The notes under the pieces are model-generated. The model worked only from the letters and a program-made list of their open reading frames with translations. It was not told where the DNA came from and did not search any database. 64,000 bases of DNA from NCBI GenBank assembly GCA_965216845.1, contig OZ244200.1:558001-622000 (forward strand), in the 5' to 3' direction. The position numbers and the translations under genes were made by a program. Source of the DNA: Panacagrimonas sp965216845. GTDB taxonomy: Bacteria > Pseudomonadota > Gammaproteobacteria > Nevskiales > Nevskiaceae. Of the stretch, positions 50,683 through 59,566 are shown one piece after another; the first letter of the stretch is position 1, and each line of letters opens with the position of its first letter.

Positions 50683-51825
50683 GTGCCCCTGAAGGGATTT
50701 GCATCCGCCACCGGGAAAATCGAGGCCTTATCCGTGTTGCAGTCGCTGTTTGGTCGGGGTCCGCGCGAGCTGCTGGGGCTGGACATCAGTTCCAGCGCCG
50801 TCAAGCTATTGGAGCTGTCCCGTCGCGGCGACAAGTTTCACGTCGAAACCTATGCGGTGGAGCCCCTGCCGGCCAACGCGGTGGTTGACAAGCAGATTGC
50901 CGATCCAAAGCCGGTGGCCGATAGCATCATGCGCGCGGTTTCGCGTTCCGGCTCCAGTACGCGGCAGGCAGCGGTGGCGGTGTCCGGGGCGTCGGTGATC
51001 ACCAAGATGGTGCAGCTGCCGTCCAATCTGTCCACTTTTGACATGGAGGAACAGATTCTGGCGCAAGCCGACATGTACATCCCCTACCCGATTGAGGAAG
51101 TCAATATCGACTTTGACGTCATCGGAGAAAGCGAGCGAAGCCCGGGGATGTCGGACGTGGTGCTGGCCGCCTGCCGCAAAGAGCAGGTCGAACAGGTTTG
51201 TGCGGCGGTGGAGATCGCCGGGCTCACACCGAAAGTGGTGGATGTGGAGTCCTACGCGCTGGAAAACGCCTGCCGCTTTTTGCAGCATCAAATGCCGGGT
51301 GGCGGCATGAGCCGGACCGTGGCCTTGGTGGATATTGGCGCCAACACCACGTCCATGCTGGTGCTGCACGACATGCGCACGGTCTACACCCGCGAGCAGG
51401 CGTTTGGCGGCAAGTTGCTGACCGAGGAGATCATGCGCCAATACGGCATGAGCTTTGAGGAGGCCGGCAAGGCCAAGAAGTTCGGCGATCTGCCGCAAAG
51501 TTATGAGCGCGAGATTCTGCCGGGATTCGTCGCCGATATGGGACAGCAGATTGACCGCTCGCTGCAATTCTTTTTCGCCGCATCTTCCAAGCACAGCACG
51601 GTCGATCAGGTGATTCTGGCCGGCGGTAGCGCGCATATTCCCAATGTCGCCAACGTGGTGCAGGAACGGGTGCAGGTTCCAACCGTGATCGCACGGCCGT
51701 TTGCGCAGATGAGCATTTCCTCGCGCGCCAAGCCCTCGGTGCTGGCGCGCGATGAGGCCGCCATGTTGATCTCCGCCGGCCTGGCCAGCCGCAGCTTTGA
51801 AGACGACAAGGCGGGGCGGTTGTGA
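50683..51825 (+). CDS. pilM: Type IV pilus assembly protein PilM
   Basis: An actin-like cytoplasmic protein that binds the PilN tail and links the alignment complex to the motor. It has 380 residues from a GTG 7 nt after GGGGAGAGG; a GTG 17 codons on (50734) gives the length closest to the family but lacks a ribosome site. FtsA-like motifs are LLGLDISSSAVKLLELS, ALVDIGANTTSMLVL near 200 and LAGGSAHIPN near 310. It is the first gene of pilMNOPQ. Confidence 0.95.
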   Translation: MPLKGFASATGKIEALSVLQSLFGRGPRELLGLDISSSAVKLLELSRRGDKFHVETYAVEPLPANAVVDKQIADPKPVADSIMRAVSRSGSSTRQAAVAVSGASVITKMVQLPSNLSTFDMEEQILAQADMYIPYPIEEVNIDFDVIGESERSPGMSDVVLAACRKEQVEQVCAAVEIAGLTPKVVDVESYALENACRFLQHQMPGGGMSRTVALVDIGANTTSMLVLHDMRTVYTREQAFGGKLLTEEIMRQYGMSFEEAGKAKKFGDLPQSYEREILPGFVADMGQQIDRSLQFFFAASSKHSTVDQVILAGGSAHIPNVANVVQERVQVPTVIARPFAQMSISSRAKPSVLARDEAAMLISAGLASRSFEDDKAGRL

Positions 51826-52412
51826 CCCGCATCAATCTACTGGATTGGCGCACCGAGCTGCGCGAGCGGCAGCAAAAGCAATTCATTGTGTTGATGGCGG
51901 CGGGCATCATCGGCGGGATTGCCATCATCGGCGGCTGGCTGTTCAGCATGGATCAGGCCATTGCGCGGCAAACCGATCGCAACGCCATGTTGCAGAAAGA
52001 AATTGCCGAAGTGGATGAAAAGATCAAGGAGATCGAAGAACTCGAAACGCTGAAGAACAACCTGCTGGCGCGCATGAAGGTGATCGAAGAGCTGCAGGCC
52101 TCGCGTAGCGCCACGGTCCATTTCTTCGATGAAGTCGTCAATACGCTGCCCGAAGGCGTTCACCTGGTGGCACTCAAACAAAAAGGCGCGCGCGTTCAGG
52201 TTGACGGCGTGGCCGAATCCAACGGCCGCATCTCCACCTACATCAAGAATCTGGAGGCTTCGCCCTGGTTCGAAAATCCGCGCCTGATCGTGATCAAAAC
52301 CACCGAGCAGGACCGCCTGCGGCGCGGCGATTTTTCCCTGGAAGTAACCAACCGCACCATCCCCAGCCAAAGCGAGGATGAAGAGCTGGTCGACGACGAG
52401 TTCTACGAATGA
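51822..52412 (+). CDS. pilN: Type IV pilus assembly protein PilN
   Basis: A bitopic inner-membrane protein of the alignment complex. It has 196 residues with a GTG start overlapping the pilM stop. The cytoplasmic tail INLLDWRTELRERQQ is the PilM-binding motif. The membrane helix is near 25-45, followed by a coiled coil (about 50-85) and a ferredoxin-like periplasmic domain. It overlaps pilO by 4 nt. Confidence 0.95.
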   Translation: MTRINLLDWRTELRERQQKQFIVLMAAGIIGGIAIIGGWLFSMDQAIARQTDRNAMLQKEIAEVDEKIKEIEELETLKNNLLARMKVIEELQASRSATVHFFDEVVNTLPEGVHLVALKQKGARVQVDGVAESNGRISTYIKNLEASPWFENPRLIVIKTTEQDRLRRGDFSLEVTNRTIPSQSEDEELVDDEFYE

Positions 52413-53077
52413 ATTTCAGTCAGGCGATCGAAGACCTTCGCAACGTTGATCCGCAAAGCCCGGGAACCTGGCCGGGCTGGGTACGGATTGCGGCCGCGTT
52501 GGTCACGGCGGGCCTGATTGTTGGCGCCGGCGCCTGGTTCCTGATCAAGCCCAAGAAGGAAGAGCTGGCCAATCTGGAAACCGAGGAAACCCGCTTGTTC
52601 GCCGAATTCGAGAAAAAGCACAAGAAGGTGGTTGCCCTTGATGCTTACAAGGCGCAGCTGCACCAGATGGAGCGTGAGTTCGGCGACATGTTGCGGCAAC
52701 TGCCAAGCAAGGCGGAGGTGGCCAACCTGTTGAACGATATTTCGCAAACACGGGTGGCCAGCAGCCTGGAGGAGGAGCTGTTCAAGCCCGAGGCCGAAGT
52801 GCTCAAGGAGTTCTACGCCGAGCTGCCCAATCGCATCATCGTCACCGGCGACTATCACGAGATGGGCAGCTTCGTCGGCGCCGTGGCCGCCCTGCCGCGC
52901 ATCGTGACCATCGACGAGGTGGAGATCAAGCCGGCCAAAACCGGCCGTGGCAGCCGCGACCAGATCGAATTGCCGGAAGGAACCTTGCGGATGACCGCTC
53001 TGGCACGAACCTACCGCTATCTGGACGATGAGGAGTTGGAGGCGATTGCCGACGAGGTTGAAGGAGCCGGCGGATGA
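52409..53077 (+). CDS. pilO: Type IV pilus assembly protein PilO
   Basis: The partner of PilN in the inner-membrane alignment subcomplex. It has 222 residues with a membrane helix near 27-47 (IAAALVTAGLIVGAGAWFLI). Then comes a coiled coil (about 50-95, LANLETEETRLFAEFEKKHKK) and a periplasmic domain with DYHEMGSFVGAVAALPRIVTI, the PilO signature. The start overlaps pilN and the stop overlaps pilP. Confidence 0.95.
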   Translation: MNFSQAIEDLRNVDPQSPGTWPGWVRIAAALVTAGLIVGAGAWFLIKPKKEELANLETEETRLFAEFEKKHKKVVALDAYKAQLHQMEREFGDMLRQLPSKAEVANLLNDISQTRVASSLEEELFKPEAEVLKEFYAELPNRIIVTGDYHEMGSFVGAVAALPRIVTIDEVEIKPAKTGRGSRDQIELPEGTLRMTALARTYRYLDDEELEAIADEVEGAGG

Positions 53078-53583
53078 TGCGCGCCGCCGCTTTGTCGTTG
53101 TTGTCGGTCAGCTTGCTGATGACGGCCTGCACTCAGGACAATGCCGATCTGGAACAACGCGTGGCCGCAGTCAAGGCGATCAAGACTACGCAAATCGACC
53201 CGATTCCGCAGATCAAGGTCTACACCGCGGTGAGTTACGAGCCGGGCGGCCGACGCGATCCCTTCGTGGTGGAGGAAGAGCCAACCCAAACTCGTATCAG
53301 CACCGGGCCGTCGCCGGATTTGAATCGTAATCGTGAGGCGCTGGAGGAGTATCCGCTGGATGCACTGCGCATGGCCGGCACCATCCAGACCCGTGAGGCG
53401 ACCTTCGTGCTGGTGAAGGCGCCGGACGGGGTGATTCACCGCGTCACCGTCGGCAATTATCTGGGACAGAATTACGGCAAGATCAAAGCGATAAACGAGG
53501 CGGAGGTCAGTATTGCGGAGCTGGTCCCAGATGGCTTTGGTGGCTGGGTGCCGCGTCCGGCCAGTCTGGCGCTTTCCGAATAA
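53074..53583 (+). CDS. pilP: Type IV pilus lipoprotein PilP
   Basis: An inner-membrane lipoprotein that couples PilNO to the secretin PilQ. It has 169 residues with lipobox LLMTAC (Cys about 19). An unstructured linker includes the YEPGGRRDPFV motif near 60, which in relatives contacts PilN/O. The C-terminal beta-domain (LRMAGTIQTREATFVLVKAPDG) binds PilQ. The start overlaps pilO by 4 nt. Confidence 0.95.
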   Translation: MMRAAALSLLSVSLLMTACTQDNADLEQRVAAVKAIKTTQIDPIPQIKVYTAVSYEPGGRRDPFVVEEEPTQTRISTGPSPDLNRNREALEEYPLDALRMAGTIQTREATFVLVKAPDGVIHRVTVGNYLGQNYGKIKAINEAEVSIAELVPDGFGGWVPRPASLALSE

Positions 53584-53609
53584 GACAGAACATGCAAGGG
53601 AGCTTTTCA

Positions 53610-55790
53610 ATGATCACGCAACTGGCTCGAAACGCCTTCGGGCGGGGAGTCTGCCTTGCCTTGTTCGCACTTGTGGGGCTGACTTTCGGCGTCAACGCGC
53701 ATGCGCAGGGACCGACGCTGCAGGAAATGGATGCGGTCGCGCTTGACGGCGGCGGCGCGCTGCTCAATTTGCGACTGTCCGCGCCGCCGGCGCAACCGCG
53801 CGCCTTCACGGTCGAACAACCGCCACGACTGTCGATTGATCTGCCCGGCACCCAGATGGGCTTGGCGCAGCGCTATCGTCGCTTTGATCTGGGGAATCTG
53901 CGGAGCGTCACGGCGGCCGAAGCCGGCGGTCGCACGCGACTGGTATTGGAGCTCAAACGTGCTGGCGCCTATCAGATGCGGGTGCAGGGCAATACGGTTC
54001 AAATCGAGCTGCCGGGCGCCGGAGCGGCCGCATTGACGCAGCGCACCGCCGGCGAATCGGCGGTCAACGGCATTGATTTTCGTCGTGGCGGCAAGGGCGA
54101 AGGGCGTGTGGTGATCTCGCTGGCGCGGCCGGATACGGCGGCGGAAGTGGAACAGGAAGGCGGCAAGGTCGTCGCGCGCTTTCGCAATGCCCGGCTGGGT
54201 GCTGATTTACAGCAACGGCTGGATGTGACCGACTTCGCCACGCCGGTGCAGTTCGTGGACGCACGGCGCGAAGGCGCAAGCACGGTGATTACCGTCACCC
54301 CGCATGCGCAGGCCGAGTTCGAACAGGTGGCCTATCAGTCCGGCAATACGTTCACCGTGGAGCTGGTGCCGCTGACCGAGGAGCGGATCGAGGAGCGGCG
54401 CAAGCAGGACCCGCAATACACCGGCGAGCGCATCTCGCTGTCGTTCCAGAACGTGGAGATTCGCGCGCTGCTGCAGATCATCGCGGATGTGGCCGGCACC
54501 AACATGGTGGTGTCGGATTCGGTCACCGGCGAGATGGCCGTGCGTCTGCAGAACGTGCCATGGGATCAGGCGCTGGACATCATCCTGCTCAACAAGGGCC
54601 TGGGTATGCGTCAGCAAGGTAACGTCATGCTGGTGGCGCCGCTGATCGAATTCGCCGAGCGCGACAAGGTGGAAGCAGAGGCCAACCGGCAGCAGGTGGA
54701 ACTGGCGCCGCTGCGCAGCGAGCTGATTCAGATCAACTATGCCAAGGCGGCGGATCTGGCGGCCTTTCTCAAGGCCGAGGGCAATTCGGTGATGTCTGAA
54801 CGCGGCCGCGTGACGGTGGACGAACGTACCAATTCACTGCTGGTGGTGGAGACGCGCGAGGTGCTGTCGGATGTGCGTGGCCTGATCGCCAAGCTGGATA
54901 TTCCGGTCAAGCAGGTGCTGATCGAATCGCGCATCGTCATCGCCAATGATGATTACTCCAAGGAACTGGGCGCGCGCTTCGGCGTCAGCACCGTCGCTAC
55001 CAACGGCGGCAGCGGCATCGTCACCACCTCCGGCAGCGTGCAGACCAACGATTTGCGGGTGCAGGACTTTCTCAACAACGGCCTGCCGGTTCCGGTTGGA
55101 CCGCCACCGCCGGTGGGCGGCAATTCCAGCGGCGGCAGTGGCGGATCGGGCGATGATGGTGGTAACGACGGCGATACCGGCCAGGGCTCCAACCGCTTCA
55201 ACTTCAGTTTGCCGGCCACGCCCAATGCTGGTCGCATCGCGCTGGCGGTTTTGGGCGCGGATTATCTGGTGGATCTGGAGCTTTCCGCGCTGCAGGCCGA
55301 AGGCCGCGGCGAGGTGGTGTCCACGCCGCGCGTGATTACCGCCAACGCCAAGGAGGCTTCCATCGAACAAGGTGTTGAAATCCCATTCCAGGAATCGGCT
55401 TCCAGCGGCGCCACCACCATCACCTTCCGCAAGGCGGTGCTGAGCCTGACGGTGACGCCGCAGATCACGCCCGATGACCGCATCATCATGGACCTGGAGG
55501 TCAAGAAAGACAGCGTGGGTCAAATCGTGCCCACCGGCGATGGCGGCACCGCGCCGTCGATCGACACCCGCGAGGTCAACACCCAGGTGCTGGTGGACAA
55601 CGGCAACACCGTGGTCTTGGGCGGTGTTTATGAGAACGAGACCCGCGAGACCATCAACAAGATTCCGCTGCTGGGCGATCTACCGCTGATCGGCGCGCTG
55701 TTCCGCAACAAGACCAACGTGTCCAACAAAGACGAGCTGCTGATCTTCGTCACCCCCAAGATTCTGGACGAAAGCCTGAGCCTGAACTAG
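53610..55790 (+). CDS. pilQ: Type IV pilus secretin PilQ
   Basis: It forms the outer-membrane gated channel for the pilus. It has 726 residues from the ATG at 53610, which has GGGAG 7 nt upstream; a start 18 bases earlier is weaker. The signal peptide ends near NAHAQ. Two AMIN domains (about 30-260) come first, then N0/N1 secretin domains (LSFQNVEIRALLQIIADV; RVTVDERTNSLLVVE). The secretin core ends in VNTQVLVDNGNTVVLGGV and PLIGALFRNK. A Gly/Asp/Ser-rich insert of about 30 residues (near 495-530) is unusual. Confidence 0.96.
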   Translation: MITQLARNAFGRGVCLALFALVGLTFGVNAHAQGPTLQEMDAVALDGGGALLNLRLSAPPAQPRAFTVEQPPRLSIDLPGTQMGLAQRYRRFDLGNLRSVTAAEAGGRTRLVLELKRAGAYQMRVQGNTVQIELPGAGAAALTQRTAGESAVNGIDFRRGGKGEGRVVISLARPDTAAEVEQEGGKVVARFRNARLGADLQQRLDVTDFATPVQFVDARREGASTVITVTPHAQAEFEQVAYQSGNTFTVELVPLTEERIEERRKQDPQYTGERISLSFQNVEIRALLQIIADVAGTNMVVSDSVTGEMAVRLQNVPWDQALDIILLNKGLGMRQQGNVMLVAPLIEFAERDKVEAEANRQQVELAPLRSELIQINYAKAADLAAFLKAEGNSVMSERGRVTVDERTNSLLVVETREVLSDVRGLIAKLDIPVKQVLIESRIVIANDDYSKELGARFGVSTVATNGGSGIVTTSGSVQTNDLRVQDFLNNGLPVPVGPPPPVGGNSSGGSGGSGDDGGNDGDTGQGSNRFNFSLPATPNAGRIALAVLGADYLVDLELSALQAEGRGEVVSTPRVITANAKEASIEQGVEIPFQESASSGATTITFRKAVLSLTVTPQITPDDRIIMDLEVKKDSVGQIVPTGDGGTAPSIDTREVNTQVLVDNGNTVVLGGVYENETRETINKIPLLGDLPLIGALFRNKTNVSNKDELLIFVTPKILDESLSLN

Positions 55791-55849
55791 TCGATCACGG
55801 CCGCGAAGTTATACTCGGCGATTGACAGCCGGCGTGCCGAATCCGGCGC

Positions 55850-56413
55850 GTGCCTCCCAAATCGTCCCGAGAACCTAGATTGCGCGGAAACATTTTTCTG
55901 ATTGGCCCCATGGGTGCGGGCAAGTCCACGGTGGGCAAACGTCTGGCGGAGTTGCGCGGCATGGACTTCGTCGACAGCGATCATGAAATCGAACACCGGA
56001 CCGGCGTGGATATCGCTTTCATTTTTGAAAAAGAAGGCGAAGCCGGTTTTCGCAAACGCGAACAGCAGGTGATCGAAGAATTGTCGCATCGTCCACAGCT
56101 GGTGCTGGCCACCGGCGGCGGCGCCATTCTGTCACCAAAGAACCGGCAACATCTGGCGGCGCGCGGCTTCGTGGTTTACCTGCATGCCAGCATCGAGCAG
56201 CAAGTGCGTCGCACCGCGCGGGTCGAGAACCGGCCATTGCTGCAAGACGGCAGCAATCGACGCGAAATCCTGACCACGCTTTTCGCCATGCGCGATCCTT
56301 TGTATCGTGAAATTGCGGACCTGGTGCTGGATACCGGCGGTCGCAACGCCCGTGCGCTGGCGCGCGAAATCGACCAGCGCGTGGATCAACCCATCAACGT
56401 ACCAGTCAATTGA
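55850..56413 (+). CDS. aroK: Shikimate kinase
   Basis: It phosphorylates shikimate in aromatic amino acid synthesis. It has 187 residues from a GTG. The P-loop is GPMGAGKSTVGKRLA near 20-34, DFVDSDHEIE carries the Mg/shikimate Asp near 42, and RKREQQVIEEL plus ATGGGAIL near 88 bind substrate. RENRPLL is represented by VENRPLL near 126. It follows pilQ and precedes aroB by 13 nt, the common pilQ-aroK-aroB order. Confidence 0.95.
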   Translation: MPPKSSREPRLRGNIFLIGPMGAGKSTVGKRLAELRGMDFVDSDHEIEHRTGVDIAFIFEKEGEAGFRKREQQVIEELSHRPQLVLATGGGAILSPKNRQHLAARGFVVYLHASIEQQVRRTARVENRPLLQDGSNRREILTTLFAMRDPLYREIADLVLDTGGRNARALAREIDQRVDQPINVPVN

Positions 56414-56426
56414 CCCACCTCCACTG

Positions 56427-57554
56427 ATGTCGCCCCGTAGCCTCAACCTGGATCTTGGACCGCGTAGCTATCCCATCCGTATTGGCCAGGGCCTGCTGGC
56501 CGAAGCGTCCAGCTATGCCTGGCGCGGAGATCGGCGCTGCCTGCTGTTGACCGATGAGAACGTAGCCCAACACTATCTGCCAGCGCTCAAATCGGCACTG
56601 GGCCTGAAGGACGATGCGGTATTGATCTTGCCGGCGGGCGAAGAGCAGAAAAGCTGGGATCACGCCGGAACGGTGTTGGACTGGATGCTGCAGTCCGGGC
56701 TGAGCCGTGACGGGGTGTTGATCGCACTCGGCGGCGGCGTCATGGGCGATCTGGGCGGGTTCTGCGCGGCGGTCTACCAGCGCGGTATTGCCCTGGTGCA
56801 GATTCCGACCACGCTGTTGGCACAGGTGGATTCCTCGGTCGGCGGCAAGACCGCCGTCAATCATGCCCGCGGCAAGAATCTGATCGGTGCGTTTCACCAG
56901 CCCATCGCGGTATTGGCCGATACCGACACGCTGGCGAGCCTGCCGCGTCGCGAGCTGGCCGCCGGCATGGCGGAGGTGATCAAGTACGGCATGCTCGCCG
57001 ACCCCGCGCTGTTCGACTGGCTGGAAAGCAATCTGGATCGGATCATGGCGCTGGAGCCGCAGTTCATTGCCGAAACGGTGGAGCGCTGTTGCGCCATCAA
57101 GGCGCGCATCGTCGGTCAGGACGAGCGCGAAGCGGTCTCCGGCGGGCCGCGCGCACTGTTGAATCTGGGCCATACCTTCGCCCACGCCATCGAAACCTGG
57201 ACCAACTACCAGCAGTGGCTGCACGGCGAGGCGGTGGCCGTTGGCCTGTGCATGGCGGCTGATCTGTCACATGCCCAGGGCTGGATTCGGGCGGCGGATC
57301 GAGAGCGCTGTCAGCGCCTGGTGACGCGTGTCGGCTTGCCGACGCGACCGCCGGAGGGAATGACGCCGGCGGGGTTTCGTCAGTTGATGAGTCACGACAA
57401 AAAAGTCAAGAACGGGCGGCTTCGGCTGATTTTGCTGCGCGGCATCGGCGAAGCGACCCTGACCGCCGATTTTGACGAAGATGCGCTGGGGCAGACCCTG
57501 GAACGGTTTTGCGCGCCCGAGCCTGCGCCGGCCTTTGCCACCCAAACCGGATGA
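56427..57554 (+). CDS. aroB: 3-dehydroquinate synthase
   Basis: NAD- and zinc-dependent cyclisation of DAHP to dehydroquinate. It has 375 residues from the ATG at 56427; the frame is open further upstream but only in the overlap with aroK. GGGVMGDLGGFCAAVYQRG is near 105, PTTLLAQVDSSVGGKTAVNH near 131, and NLGHTFAHAIE near 247 holds zinc ligands. It overlaps the next gene by 4 nt (ATGA). Confidence 0.97.
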   Translation: MSPRSLNLDLGPRSYPIRIGQGLLAEASSYAWRGDRRCLLLTDENVAQHYLPALKSALGLKDDAVLILPAGEEQKSWDHAGTVLDWMLQSGLSRDGVLIALGGGVMGDLGGFCAAVYQRGIALVQIPTTLLAQVDSSVGGKTAVNHARGKNLIGAFHQPIAVLADTDTLASLPRRELAAGMAEVIKYGMLADPALFDWLESNLDRIMALEPQFIAETVERCCAIKARIVGQDEREAVSGGPRALLNLGHTFAHAIETWTNYQQWLHGEAVAVGLCMAADLSHAQGWIRAADRERCQRLVTRVGLPTRPPEGMTPAGFRQLMSHDKKVKNGRLRLILLRGIGEATLTADFDEDALGQTLERFCAPEPAPAFATQTG

Positions 57555-58699
57555 AGCTGGCGCCCTACGCCGAGCATCCCGATCAAAGTCGCGGGCGGCG
57601 GCACGCCGAGCCCAGCCCCGCACCGCGCACCGAATTCCAGCGCGACCGTGACCGCATCATCCACTCGGCGGCCTTTCGTCGGCTGGAGTACAAGACCCAG
57701 GTGTTCGTCAATCACGAGGGCGACCTGTTTCGGACCCGCCTGACCCATTCGCTGGAGGTGGCGCAGATCGCGCGCACGGTGGCGCGCAACCTGGACCTGA
57801 ACGAGGATTTGTGCGAGGCCATTTCGCTGGCGCATGACCTGGGACACACGCCGTTTGGTCATGCCGGTCAGGATGCTCTGAATCTGTGCATGAAGCCCTA
57901 CGGCGGTTTTGAGCACAACGCCCAGTCGCTGCGCGTGGTGGATGAACTGGAAGACAAGTACGCCCGTTTTCGCGGACTCAACCTCTGTTTTGAAACACGC
58001 GAGGGTATTCTCAAGCATTGTTCGTTGAAGCGGGCGCGGAGCTTGGGCGATGTAGGCAAACGTTTCATCGAACGAACCCAGCCGAGTCTGGAGGCACAGC
58101 TTGCCAACCTGGCGGACGAGATTGCCTACAACAATCACGATATCGACGACGGCTTGCGCGCCGGTTTGCTGACCATGGCGCAGCTGGAAACGGTGCCCTT
58201 GTTTGCACGGCATGCGCAAGCCGCGCGTGAGCCGCACCCCAAGCTGACGGCAAAGCAGGCGCGTCATGAAACCGTGCGTCGCATCATCAACGAGATGGTG
58301 ACGGACCTGAGTCAATCCAGTCTGGCGCGGCTGAAAAAAGCCGGCGTGAAGTCGGTTGAGCAAGTGCGTGCGCAGGCCAGGCCCCTGATTGGCTACAGCG
58401 CGCCGATGGCCCGTGAAAATCAGCAGCTCAAGCGCTTCTTGCGGGAGCAGCTCTATTTTCACGCACAGGTTTATCGGGTGATGGCCAAAGCACGCCGCGT
58501 CATTGGTGAACTGTTCGACGCTTTGATGCAGGACGCCCGGTTGTTGCCGCCTGCCGAATTCCAGGTGGCCGAGGCGCTGGAACGGCAACAGGGAAAATCA
58601 GGTCGCGCCAGGGCGGTGGCCGACTATATCGCCGGAATGACCGATCGCTATGCCATTGACGAGCACGAGCGCTTGTTCGACTTGCGCCGTTTGAGATAG
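57551..58699 (+). CDS. dGTP triphosphohydrolase-like HD protein
   Basis: A 382-residue HD-domain hydrolase of the dGTPase family, which removes triphosphate from deoxynucleotides. RTEFQRDRDRIIHSAAFRRL is near 28, and TRLTHSLEVAQIA near 62 has the first His. The HD pair sits in SLAHDLGHTPFGHAG near 95-108, and the last Asp is in ADEIAYNNHDIDDGL near 190. Length matches the shorter (non-E. coli) branch, whose nucleotide preference varies. The start overlaps aroB. Confidence 0.92.
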   Translation: MKLAPYAEHPDQSRGRRHAEPSPAPRTEFQRDRDRIIHSAAFRRLEYKTQVFVNHEGDLFRTRLTHSLEVAQIARTVARNLDLNEDLCEAISLAHDLGHTPFGHAGQDALNLCMKPYGGFEHNAQSLRVVDELEDKYARFRGLNLCFETREGILKHCSLKRARSLGDVGKRFIERTQPSLEAQLANLADEIAYNNHDIDDGLRAGLLTMAQLETVPLFARHAQAAREPHPKLTAKQARHETVRRIINEMVTDLSQSSLARLKKAGVKSVEQVRAQARPLIGYSAPMARENQQLKRFLREQLYFHAQVYRVMAKARRVIGELFDALMQDARLLPPAEFQVAEALERQQGKSGRARAVADYIAGMTDRYAIDEHERLFDLRRLR

Positions 58700-58714
58700 G
58701 CGCCGATCCAAGCG

Positions 58715-59434
58715 ATGGCGCGACTGCCCCGCCTGAGCCTGGCCGACGTGCCGCACCATGTGTTGCAGCGCGGCATCAATTCGCAGCCGGTATTTGATGG
58801 CGATGATGACTACCGCCGCATGCTGGAATTGCTGCGCGAGTTGGCGCCCCGTCTGGATGTGAGGGTTCATGGCTACTGCCTGCTGCCGGGTTGCGTTCAC
58901 CTGCTGATGACGCCATCGGATGAAACGGCCATTGGTCGAATAATGCAAAGTCTTTCAAGGGATTATGTGCGCAGTGTCAATCGTGCCAGACGCCGCACGG
59001 GGACACTTTGGGACGGACGTTATCGCTCGACGCTGCTGGAAGCGCAAAGCCTTGTGGTGTCCAGGCTGATATTTCTGGATTCGCTGCCGGTCTGGAGTGG
59101 TGTTGCCGGCCAGGCCGAGCAATACCCTTGGTCGAGTCACGGTAGCTATGCCGGCACCGAACCCGAATCCTGGATCAGCGTGCCGGATCCGTACTGGCGA
59201 CTCGGCAATACGCCGTTCGAACGCCAAGCGGTTTACTTGCGGCACATCCGCGAAGGGCTCGATCAACGCCAGCGCGAGGAAATTCAGGCTTCGGTGTACA
59301 AGGGCTGGCCCATGGGGAGCGCGGCGTTCTTGAACGAAGTCGAGCGTCGCAGTGGCCGACGTGTGCGTCCGCGCAAAGCCGGCCGGCCGCCAGTTCAGCC
59401 ATCGTCTTGCGGCGGATGCGGCCAACGACGTTAA
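58715..59434 (+). CDS. RAYT-type (IS200-like) transposase, probably inactive
   Basis: A 239-residue REP-associated tyrosine transposase homologue. The N-terminus MARLPRLSLADVPHHVLQRG is typical. The HUH metal motif, normally NHVHLL, reads GCVHLL (near 69-74), so the first His is Cys. The catalytic Tyr remains in SRDYVRSVNRARRR and is followed by TGTLWDGRY. The usual helix YIELNPVRAG is degraded to LIFLDSLPVWSG. The C-terminal GS..F..EVERRSGRRVRPRKAGRPP domain is kept. The lost His suggests it is catalytically dead or repurposed. A 12-bp inverted repeat follows directly. Confidence 0.87.
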   Translation: MARLPRLSLADVPHHVLQRGINSQPVFDGDDDYRRMLELLRELAPRLDVRVHGYCLLPGCVHLLMTPSDETAIGRIMQSLSRDYVRSVNRARRRTGTLWDGRYRSTLLEAQSLVVSRLIFLDSLPVWSGVAGQAEQYPWSSHGSYAGTEPESWISVPDPYWRLGNTPFERQAVYLRHIREGLDQRQREEIQASVYKGWPMGSAAFLNEVERRSGRRVRPRKAGRPPVQPSSCGGCGQRR

Positions 59435-59488
59435 TCTGACCCCAATTAAAATTCAAGACCCTTTTGCCTTGGATATATTGGGGTCAGA
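59435..59488. repeat. Inverted repeat after the RAYT gene
   Basis: TCTGACCCCAAT (59435-59446) and its exact complement ATTGGGGTCAGA (59477-59488) enclose 30 AT-rich bases. This tggggtcaga palindrome is the type commonly found beside RAYT-like genes and is the likely element end. It lies just upstream of the gltB promoter region. Confidence 0.75.
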
Positions 59489-59503
59489 CACCAATTATTT
59501 TGC

Positions 59504-59532
59504 TTGGCGCATTTGTTGCAATGCACTATGCT
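59504..59532 (+). promoter_or_regulatory. gltB promoter region: sigma54-like motif overlapping a sigma70 candidate
   Basis: TTGGCGCATTTGTTGCA (59504-59520) has GG and GC spaced 10 bases apart, the sigma54 -24/-12 geometry, with two differences from TGGCACGNNNNTTGCA. The same DNA also gives a sigma70 candidate TTGGCG, 17 bases, TATGCT (59527-59532). The gltB ATG is 34 bases further. Confidence 0.45.
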
Positions 59533-59566
59533 AGGCGGTCCTGCCGGTCATTTTCGGAAAATCAAC

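Noticed and set aside
58715..59488. Complete insertion sequence with target duplication
   Set aside because: No terminal repeats at the 5' side and no direct duplication could be found; only the gene and its 3' palindrome are supported.
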